Of a stretch of DNA of 64,000 nucleotides, positions 55,801 through 64,000 are shown piece by piece; position 1 is the stretch's first letter; each line of letters opens with the position of its first letter. A model generated the notes under the pieces. It saw only the letters and a program-made list of their open reading frames with translations. It was not told the DNA's origin and did not search any database. The translations under genes were made by a program, and so were the position numbers. Origin of the DNA: Pyrenochaeta sp. MPI-SDFR-AT-0127 (taxonomy: Eukaryota > Ascomycota > Dothideomycetes > Pleosporales > Cucurbitariaceae); contig JAGTJM010000044.1 in assembly GCA_020747015.1 (NCBI GenBank), forward strand, positions 62,001-126,000, written 5' to 3'.

Positions 55801-57576
55801 ACGAGTCTGGAGGTCGATCAATGGGCTGGCTCCTGAGGATCGCGAGGCAGTCTCAGGGTTGAAGCTCAGAATTTGCGTCAATCCTAGACTTATGATAAAC
55901 TACTAGCTTGCCATAAGGCCGTTCTGTTCGGCCATCTACTTGCCTCGAGCTCGATATCAACATGCTTTCTTCCCATAGCCAAACATCTTCAGCTGTGTTT
56001 ATAATGTCAGATTGAATGTGGGGGCCAAATTAGATGCACTGGCACTCGTCCAAGCCCTCCCTCAATGCATAGGACAGAGATCCATTGCACCCGATTGTAG
56101 ATCACTGGTGGAGAATCCGGCCCTAATCCCCAAGCCGACTTTACCTGCATGTAGTACACAACCTGAGACAGTCTAAGTTCAGATACAGTATCCAATCAAA
56201 CCTCCATGTTGCGATTCATAGTCACTCGGCGTTTCTTCACCGCTTAAGCCTGCAGATGTATTTCGTCCCAGTCAACACAACACAATCGGTAGTAGCCATG
56301 CTTTCTTTTCCACAGACAACTTGCAAGGTCCTCCACTATTCAAAATCGACCCCCTGTTCGAAGTTCGGATGGAAACCAGCGGCACCCCAATTCCCGGAAT
56401 CAGCATGTGTTACTGGGGCAATCTTGCAAAGGGCCTGTTTTTAACAATATCCACATCAGACGACTGTTAATCACCCATTTACGAGAAATCAAATCGTAAG
56501 GCTAACGGAATGGCACATTGAGGGGTCTTTCTCATTGCTGGCAAAAGAGATACGGCCCACATTACGAACCATGCTGCTTACTCATGTCCCTAGAACACAG
56601 TATCCGTGAAAGCATCTGCCATGACACGCAAACATTTGTGAGAAGCCCAATGAAACTGCTTCTGCTCACAGGATAGAATCAGGTAACTTCGTCAGACATG
56701 GCTCATTCCTGCAACCGATAGTAGCTGCATCCGTATTGGTAAACTCTCAGTCATGCGACACGAGCCATTGTGGCGACATCACCCCGGTTTCCGTAGTGAC
56801 TAAGGAGATACAAGCCACAACCACCATGAGTAGATAATTAATTGGAGCAGACTTTTTTTGGTTATGGAACTTACCTTGCATACACGAGGATTTGATAGTC
56901 AACATGGCAGCTTCCAAAGCAATTCCGGCCCGCCTGCCTTTCGTGTACATTCCAGGCGTGCTGTGTAAAGTAGCTTTAGGAATGTCTCGGAAAGTATTTT
57001 GAGGGAACCTTAGGGCGTGAATCCTTCAGGAAGAGTCAAATTTGGAATACTGCTGGCCTTATGAGCTCGTTGAGACGGTAGCTGATCCTGAAGGATCGGG
57101 GCCTTCCTTACGAGGCGTACCAGCATCTTAGGAGTGCCATGTCGATTCCTGAATCATTGCCTTCGGGCCTTCTCGAATAGCTACAGGAATGGCGACAGAC
57201 CATGCAGGCTTCTTGTTGAGTCCTGCACCTTGTTGTAGGGCTAGGCGATCAGCCCGGCGGCGTTTCGTACTAGAGTAGATTTGGTAACACCAGATAGATG
57301 GAGTGCCTGATAGTCATTTCGCACTCGACTGACATCAATAAATTCGACTGTACGAGGACCGCTTAATTGTTCGCATGGCGTCAATATGCTCAGTGATCGA
57401 ACACTCTTTATTGGAAAGGTAGAGCAATCATTGAAGCAAATGGTTGGACATGAAGAGAATTGCTGAAGATATTGGCCGCCTATACGGCCGAAATGGTTTT
57501 TGGAGGACATCAAGATTCGGATCTATCTCAGCTTTACACCTAAACTATCACCAGCACCTCTCGACTCACTTTGATC
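55801..57576. other. Intergenic, convergent 3' flanks
   Basis: 1.8 kb between the ends of YVH1 and the AtaL-like gene. Only short frames occur. An 11-bp inverted repeat (ATCCTTCAGGA at about 57021, TCCTGAAGGAT at about 57087) could form a stem with a loop of about 55 nt. No supported gene. Confidence 0.45.
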
Positions 57577-58291
57577 CTATGCCTTAATTCGTCCATCCAC
57601 CACCATCTGCCTGATAGCTTCAATAGAGCTTTCAACCGCCTTCTTAGACATCTATTATCACGTTAGAAATAGGTCTCATCACACCCACTCATCAGGCCCC
57701 AATCATCGATGCTTGAAGCCAGTCTAGGAAGATAATAAGTACGTACACTTTTGAATTTCTGTGTCTCTTGCTCTGCCTCTGGCGATCCCTCCTGAATATG
57801 TGGGAATCTGAACTCAAAGGCATATGTCATGTGCAAGTCTTCGAGACCACCGGACGGCCCATCGGACACAGTATTGCGGATGTGAGAGCCGTCTTCTTGT
57901 TCAAAATCGACCTAGAATTCTATCAGCTCCATATCCCCAAAGAAATGGATTTTTTTTTGGCCAGGTCGACATCATTGCCCAAAATAAAAGTCGTGCTGAA
58001 TCCCAAGCAAAGTTTAGCGTAGATATAAAGTATACATACCCAACTTGGTTCATAACTCCTAACTGTCTCCTTGGCCCGGTCTTTCGGCCCCGCACCTTGC
58101 TTGAATTTGACCTCTCTTACTACAACGCCGTCCTTGTCCTCCAGTACTTCGCACGACTCAATTACAGGAACGAACTCTTGTGCGAAGCGGATTTTGCGCT
58201 GCAAACCAGCCCATATTTGCGGGTAGGTGAGGACAGGCGTTACGCCAGAAGGGTTGATGCGGGATGTGTACGAGATATGGATGTTGACCAT
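57577..58291 (-). CDS. AtaL-like (DUF1857) SRPBCC-fold protein
   Basis: Three exons, complement(57577..57651, 57747..57911, 58040..58291), 163 residues; introns are 128 and 95 bp. DUF1857/AtaL-like proteins are small START-like (SRPBCC) proteins with a hydrophobic pocket; a ligand is not known for most, and one homologue sits in the acetylaranotin pathway. Seen: a beta-strand start MVNIHISYTSRINPSG, LTYPQIWAGLQRKIRFAQEF, VVVREVKFKQG, HIRNTVSDGPSGGLEDLHMTYAFEF and an amphipathic C-terminal helix MSKKAVESSIEAIRQMV, the usual fold order. The last exon (75 nt) was found by its CTAAC branch site and frame. No pathway genes lie nearby, so its role here is open. Confidence 0.88.
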
Positions 58292-59109
58292 GTTGACAGT
58301 TTTTTAATCAAAGTAGAAAACCAAGGTAAGGGTGAGAACTAGACCTGTCTCGAATGTTGAGAGTCTTTGAAGTTTGGATGCGTGAGGAGGGGGACTGTTT
58401 TGTGACGTCAAACTATTGTTTGATTGTAGATAGCTCGAGAATGGCTGTGAAGGATACGGGAGTGCAATATTTTGCACAATGACACTGGCTAAACAAGTCT
58501 TATATACACACACTCGCAGATGCCATCACGAACATGTGATGGAGTAACTATCCTCCGGGTAGGATTCTCAGACTAAGCGTCGTCGATCTTCGGCTCCACC
58601 AAGTCCGAATTACGCAAGGCTGCTTATTCAGGCATCGTCCTTGAACAACGCGAAGCACCGAGTGCTCACTTATCACGCAGCATCGTAATATTCGAAAGCT
58701 AGAAACAATACAACACATATGCAGTTACCACCTCCGCGTACTCAAGTCATCTGATTTGGTTAGCAATCGGTGGGCCGCAGAGCGGGTGACGTTTTTGCGC
58801 ATGGTGAATGGAGCGATCAAACATAAGACGAACGCTCCGTGATACCAACAAAATAAGATCAGAATCTGGAGGTCGATAGTAGGAGGTTGATCAACAATTC
58901 TCAGCCACCGTATAGGACACAGATCAGTAGAGTGGTCACGCAAAGGAGCTTGGAATTATAGAACGTGACGGGCATGATCTGTCATTGAAAGGTATCATTT
59001 CACTGGCCTTTCGCTCTCGAATAAATGTAGTAGCTACTCAGCAGAACCCGCCGGAACGCCATGCTTTTGATGCATCTTATTTCCATCACTCATCCCTAGC
59101 TGAACGCAT
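58292..59109. other. Spacer between co-oriented genes
   Basis: 818 bp that hold the 3' flank of the ribosomal protein gene and the promoter of the AtaL-like gene, both minus strand. A TATATACACACAC stretch near 58500-58510 may be the TATA-like element or leader of the latter. No gene seen. Confidence 0.45.
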
Positions 59110-59764
59110 TTACGCGTCCTCAACGACCTGGGTGTGCAGACCCTTGGGGTCCTTGACGTTGACGGCCTGGACGTAAGAGTACAACTTCTCCTTGGCGCCC
59201 TCCTCGTCGTTACGCTTACGCGAGATGCGAACACGGAGGCGGAAGGGAACACCCTTGATGCCGGATTCCCAGACCTTCTTGTTGAGCTGGGGGTCTAGGC
59301 GCACGTCCTTGGTGCCCTGCGTTCATGTTAGCGATTGAGGTTCCTAAAACTCAGAATGACCGTGCAGCATCGACGCATAGCAACGATGCCGCCGGCCGAA
59401 GATGAGAAAGGGTGTTCACGTACCATAGCCTTCTCAGCGAAGCCGCGGATCTCCTTGATCGCCCTGGGGGCCCTCTTCTTGAAGCTTACGCCATGGACCT
59501 GTTCACCCCAACGTATTAGCTTTCATGTTCACCTTCAGTCTTCCGCCCGATGCTTGCAGTGAGTCGAGAGCGTGCAACTGAGCCAAAGTAAGGCTGCGAT
59601 GTTCACCCTCGACTATGCTAGCCATCGTTGGACTTCACAAAACTGAATCAACATACGCGCTTGTGTAGGTGGATCGTGTATTCGCGGGCGACGACATCAG
59701 CGATGGCGCTGCGGGTGGTCTTGCCGGCGGGCTTCTTGCCGCTTGTCTTTGCGCTGGGAGCCAT
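59110..59764 (-). CDS. RPL31: 60S ribosomal protein L31 (eL31)
   Basis: Three coding exons, complement(59110..59316, 59424..59498, 59657..59764), 129 residues. eL31 sits near the exit of the large-subunit tunnel. The basic start MAPSAKTSGKKPAGKTTRSA, then VAREYTIHLHKRVHGVSFKK, RAPRAIKEIRGFAEKAMGT, DVRLDPQLNKKVWESGIKGV and VRISRKRNDEEGAKEKLYSY are near-invariant in fungi. Introns of 158 and 107 bp are longer than the window norm, as often in ribosomal protein genes. A further intron lies just upstream of the ATG in the leader. Length is close to the usual 115-125. Confidence 0.97.
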
Positions 59765-59767
59765 TTT

Positions 59768-59892
59768 CTAGAACCATACACGTTAGCGAATGTGGAATTT
59801 CATCGCTGGTGTACAAGTGTCGCAAAGTGAGTAGCGCGCAGTCGCGAGAACTGCCATGGGGACTTGAATGAGATTGGGATCAATTAACATAC
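59768..59892 (-). other. Probable 5' UTR intron of RPL31
   Basis: On the minus strand GTATGT at 59892 opens, a CTAAC branch site lies near the end, and TCTAG closes at 59768, only three bases before the ATG at 59764. The 125-bp intron is in the leader, a common place in fungal ribosomal protein genes. Confidence 0.7.
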
Positions 59893-60317
59893 AGACAGAG
59901 TTCCTCGCTACGGGGTTAGTCGACGATGAGGTTGTGAAGTGCGGCTTGAAGTTCAAAGTTTTGCATTGGGCCCACGAAATTCGAATGTGGTCGCTTAGTT
60001 AGCGTGCCGATGCACAGACACAATCATCACGTGAGAGTGTATTCATCACTCAACACAACAACACTTTCATGTGAGCATACGATTGTTTCAAAATGATCCG
60101 GGTTCAAGAACGGCCAGAAGCAGTAGATGTCTGGATCGAAAAGGGGAGATCATCACAGTTCAATTTAGAGGACTTCGTTTGATTGATTGGGTATCTTTTT
60201 TCTTTTAAGAATGCTTCTGTACTTCTTGTTTAGGGGCCGTTGTATGTTTTCTTCAATTCTCATGCTCTTCCATGCAAAGGTGTGCTCTTTGTATAACCAG
60301 AACGCCTCACGAGTCAA
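59893..60317. other. Spacer: eL31 promoter and RING gene 3' flank
   Basis: 425 bp containing the eL31 5' exon and promoter and the 3' flank of the RING gene, both minus strand. A TTTTTTCTTTTAAG stretch is at about 60197. No other gene seen. Confidence 0.45.
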
Positions 60318-62773
60318 CTACCGATGCCCAGGTAAATCAAACTCTTTGCCACCCTTTCTTGAATCTTTTTCGTCTTCTTCATCATCGTCATCATCTTCAT
60401 GCTCGCTTTCATCACTACTACTATCTTCATCCTCTCCATCATCATCATCCTCTTCGTGACCCGATACCAGGCGATCTAAACGTCCACCGTCTTCACCCCA
60501 AAACTGTAATCCTTCAGGGTCGTGGTCCTCCGAAAGATCTAACGCCGGTATCTCCTCTGCCAAAGCAGGGTTCAAATCGTTGCGGAAGCGTGCCAACGAC
60601 TGGGTGAAGCGCTCCAGGACATATTGTGGCAACGATGGCTCCTTGACCGTGGTTCCATCTGTAGCCTGGCGTTCGCGACGATCGTCTTCTCCTAGATCTA
60701 TAAATGGGACATCTTCGGCTCTTACATCTCCGGTTGGGTTGAGATAGGCATCAAATGACCTTCGAACACGCTCTACCATTTGCTGTGCAGCATCCGGCAT
60801 CTGAGGCATTTGTGGAAACTGTGGTATTTGTGGGAAATTTGGGAGCGGTGGTAATTGCCGCAAGGTCGGGAACTGAGGCATCGAAGGCATCTGCGGCATG
60901 CGTGGCCTTCCAGGAAACTGCGGCATCTGAAAAGGAAATGATGGAAGCTGTCCCGGTAGCCATGTCTCTTCTGGCTCGTCTGGCTGGAAGTAGTATCTAG
61001 GCGAGCGAAGCGGTGCTTGCGAAGCAGGAGAGCTGACGCTGACAGGCGATATGGATCCAGCATTGGCGTCGGCGTCTAAGATTGCGTTGGCGGCTTCTTC
61101 GCTCTCTGGGCCGTTAAGGATGCGTAGCTCATTTGTATTGTAGGAGTCACACGTGCCACATTGATTTCCAAGCCAATGGTACTTCACAGAAGATTTCGCG
61201 GAGCAATCGTTGCACTGAACAATCGCCCGAGTATTGGAAAATTGGTCCGGCATCGGTTGGCTCTCGATGGCTTGCGTTAATTTCTGCCACTGCAAGTCCA
61301 TGCACACAGCGCTTTTCTTGCATATTGGACACTTGTAGGCAGTTTCCATGTAGAGATTATAGCAGTCCTTGTGCAGATAATGACCACAAGGCATGGACAC
61401 CACGGCAGTCGATGAGGTGAAGAGATAGTCTCCACAAATAGGACAATTCGAATCGGTGGCACGTGGCAGGCACTTGTGGGAGGTGGCGTGTGAAATTGAT
61501 ATGCAGACATTGCAGTTCTAAATATGGTCAGAGATTTTGTCTCAAAATCAACTCGGAGTAGTACCTTGCAGTGATAAAAGTCTTTGCCCAATCCCTCGCC
61601 TCTCCTGCAAATACCGCAATCAAGGCAATGGTAGATCTTCTTTTTGCTATTATTATCCCACAATTGGCAGATATTGCAATAGTAACATGCGGCTTGTATT
61701 TCACACGCTCTGCAATGCTCAGCCGCAGCCTGAGGAGTTCCACATGCCATGCACAGCATATTCTTCGTCATTTTCCGGTTCAAGTTATGGTCCTCGACGG
61801 CATCATGGCAGTGTCGGCAAGTATACCACCGCCGGCACTCGTAGCATTGCACCTTGACGTTTCGCTTGTAGTGCTGGCAGCCCAGGCTTAGCTCACCCTC
61901 TGCACCTTCGTCCTCGTCCTCCTCGCCATGGCCATGATCTGCACTATTGTGCGGAGCATTGGGCCGATATGTCGGATTCGTGTCTCCAGGTCGAAGGTTG
62001 TAAGGGTTCTCGGGGTCCACATCGGATGCAGATGAGTATGGCGACGACGCGTGTATGTCCGAGAAGATCGAGTGGCCGGACGTGGGTGTGAAGGGCCGTT
62101 CTTGCGACACAATGCTGCTCGGCGATGTTGGTCTCATGATGTTGTATCTCTCCGTCATCAGGCTGTGTATCATACGTGCGCGGTCTTGATCTGTAACTTT
62201 CAGGGCCCTAATCTGGTGAATGCGCATTCGTAGATGGGCCATGCCATCGTCTGCAGGTAGCGATTCCGACATGGTGCTGGCATGCTGGGCAGCATTTGGT
62301 CTTGTACTTGGAATCGAGGTTGTTGCCGGCGCGCTTGAGACAGCGGAATCCAGCTCAAGATGACGAAATTGGCTTGCGAGTGTGCGGGAAGGGTTCGAAG
62401 ACATATCGACAGGAATATTTATTGGTGCGGTTGTGGTGGAACCCAGCGCAGCGTCATTCTGGTGGTGAAGCGCCTCCTCGTGGACAACAGCATCGCGGGG
62501 TGGACGAGTGAAAGACGAGTATCGTCGGGACCTGCCCGTCACATAACTAGGGCGCCCTATAGTCGGCTGGCGGGCATCTACAGTGTGCGGCGTTGTGGCG
62601 TCTGCATCCACACTGAGAGCTGGCGAGCCATTTGGTAGCATGGACAAAGAGTCGGGATTGTCACATGCTAGAGGTTGTACTCCGTCATTGCTCGCTTCGG
62701 CAGACAATTGACCTGAGAAGCGACGTGCATGGCGGACCACAGGGTCAATAATAAAGGAAGAGAACAGACTCAT
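60318..62773 (-). CDS. CHY/CTCHY/RING zinc-finger E3 ligase (Pirh2-like)
   Basis: Two exons, complement(60318..61517, 61565..62773), 802 residues; the 47-bp intron joins FYHCK to NCNVC. Domain order matches Pirh2/RCHY1 ubiquitin ligases: CHY zinc finger (about 298-372, LGCQHYKRNVKVQC, CRHCHD, CMACGTPQ, CRACEIQ), CTCHY finger (about 374-430), RING (428-470, CPICGDYLF, MPCGHYLHKDC, CPICKKS) and zinc ribbon (about 504-533, CNDCSAK, CGTCDSY). The first 290 residues are disordered. Unusual parts follow: a Pro/Phe/Gln/Met stretch of repeated PQFP, PQMP and PPLP units (about 590-640) and a very acidic Glu/Asp/Ser tail. The ATG at 62773 is the first in frame; the frame remains open upstream without another ATG. 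Confidence 0.92.
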
Positions 62774-64000
62774 TGGATCATACTGTACTCTAGGAATCGA
62801 AAAGTGTGAGAGAGGAAGCCTCGATCTAAGACTTCGGAAGATCCCTACGCGCTGCTCGCACTGCTCTTGCCATCTGTGGCGTTTCGGAGCATGTGAGCGC
62901 TCCAGCCACGGTCGCCACGGCGAAGTCTGGATGAAATGATATTCACGGGACGACCTATTTCCGGACCGAACCACCCTTTTTTGTCAAGTTCGAGTCGTCT
63001 TTGCGAGGAATTGCACGGCAAACGAATGAACCCGCAAGCATTGCCGGAATAGGCACCTTATATCGCTCCGAGCTCACGATGAACGGCATCTTGCCAGAGT
63101 AAAGCCGACAACAGCCAATTCGACTGAATTCGACAAATGAAAAACAACCAGAAGGATTGCGGGTCGCAGAGTTTGGGTTTGTTGAAATCGGTTCCAGCTA
63201 TCGCTATGGCTTTCTTAAGACCCAAAAATTACCTAACAGGAGAGCCGCATGCATCGACGCGGCTGCTGCCCTTCCAGCTTCTGAGTTGGTAACTCGTAGC
63301 TTGGATCAAATCAAACATACTCTAAAGGGCATGTAGTCGAGCAAAGTGTCGATTACAGAGAACAAGCCCTGGTTGCCTATCGTGATCGCTCGACTCTGCC
63401 AATTTCACGATCCGCGGGTGAGTTTCCAACGATGCAACCTGCCTTCAGCCTCCGACTCGTGAAACGCTTTCCATCAAGGACGCTCTAATCAACTATTGTC
63501 CTGAAGTGGTAACTACTTATGATATGTGTCGATTACAGCCAGAAATCCATGGGTGTGAGAACAGCCAAAGCAATTTCCACGATGCGTTGAACCACGGATA
63601 CAATACGAGCACGGTTACATTTCGCTTCTACTTTGAAGCGTCCTTCACCGCCTGAAGACCTTGGAATTTACATCTTTAGTGCGAAAGAATTACTTCAACA
63701 GGCAGTTTATGAAGAAAAGTGTCGATTGCAGTGACATTTCGTGTAACAGATGTTAGGTGCGACGCCGGACAAAGGGCCTTTCGACGACGTTTTCATCCAT
63801 GCATCGGCAGCGGCATGACGCATATGGAATGGCAGCTTTGACCCACGTTTTCCCTGGGTGTACCCTGGAATGACTTCCAAAACGCTTCTAGAAAGGGTAA
63901 GTCTAGCAACGACATTGTTTGCAGTGATGGTTCCGTGGGTGAGATGCCGACTATGTCGGCTGACCATGGCCTGGCTGTCGCCTGTCGCTATCGTGCCACA
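62774..64000. other. Right end, promoter of RING gene and non-coding DNA
   Basis: The first few hundred bases should be the RING gene promoter and leader. The rest has only short frames; a minus-strand frame at 63707-63967 (86 codons) has no motif. A 13-bp motif recurs three times (see 63346-63731). Confidence 0.45.
63346..63731 (+). repeat. Spaced 13-bp motif, three copies
   Basis: GTGTCGATTACAG occurs at 63346-63358 and 63526-63538, and as GTGTCGATTGCAG at 63719-63731, spaced 180 and 193 bp. Some flanking similarity exists: CAATTTCACGAT at about 63400 and CAATTTCCACGAT at about 63571, and TGGTAACT upstream of the first two copies. This may be a degraded tandem repeat with a unit of about 185 bp. 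Confidence 0.55.

Noticed and set aside
59317..59656. Intronic C/D snoRNA in the eL31 gene
   Set aside because: No TGATGA C box with a paired CTGA D box was found in either intron.
1..64000. Secondary-metabolite or other accessory gene cluster
   Set aside because: No polyketide synthase, peptide synthetase, terpene cyclase, P450 or transporter group is present; the AtaL-like gene is isolated.

Overview
The window is nuclear DNA of a filamentous ascomycete. The genes have short GT-AG introns, mostly 46-76 bp, with CTAAC/CTGAC-like branch points. The gene set is typically fungal: a Sog2-type leucine-rich protein, a RgsA-like RGS protein, a Vfa1-type protein, an AtaL-like protein, a mitochondrial ornithine carbamoyltransferase and Tca17. 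Protein style suggests Pezizomycotina, probably Dothideomycetes, but no marker in the window fixes the class. I found no CRISPR array, no rRNA and no convincing tRNA. All exon coordinates below come from reading splice signals and checking frame continuity by hand; a gene's span runs from start codon to stop codon.

Layout. 0-10 kb: a disordered triple-repeat protein and a divergently transcribed alanine:glyoxylate-type aminotransferase, then two tail-to-tail paralogues encoding unnamed cysteine-rich single-pass membrane proteins. 11-18 kb: mitochondrial FAD glycerol-3-phosphate dehydrogenase (Gut2) and a DUF647/RUS-family membrane protein with eight exons, two of them tiny. 18-27 kb: a RGS-domain regulator alone between two long gene-free stretches. 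27-36 kb: a disordered protein with a conserved tail, a Sog2-type protein, and a large DUF3712/Tag1-like membrane protein. 36-44 kb: a compact block, rich in mitochondrial functions, of ornithine carbamoyltransferase, Afg1-type ATPase, TRAPP subunit Tca17/TRAPPC2L, complex I 20-kDa subunit, a TatD nuclease with a likely mitochondrial presequence, and Vfa1. 44-49 kb: gene-poor, with a possible decayed LINE reverse transcriptase fragment. 49-63 kb: a C2H2 zinc-finger protein, the phosphatase Yvh1, an AtaL-like small protein, ribosomal protein eL31 and a CHY/CTCHY/RING ubiquitin ligase.

How the genes relate. This is not a secondary-metabolite cluster: no backbone synthase is present and neighbours serve unrelated housekeeping roles. 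The 36-43 kb block is enriched for mitochondrial proteins and uses short divergent promoters (205-357 bp), so neighbouring genes probably share regulatory DNA. Presumed regulators (the RGS protein and the zinc-finger protein) instead have kilobases of non-coding sequence upstream. Yvh1 (60S maturation) and eL31 lie within 4 kb of each other. The least described items are the cysteine-rich paralogue pair, the 6-nt and 13-nt exons of the RUS-family gene, and the alternative 5' exon of the TatD gene. No clearly new multi-gene system was found.
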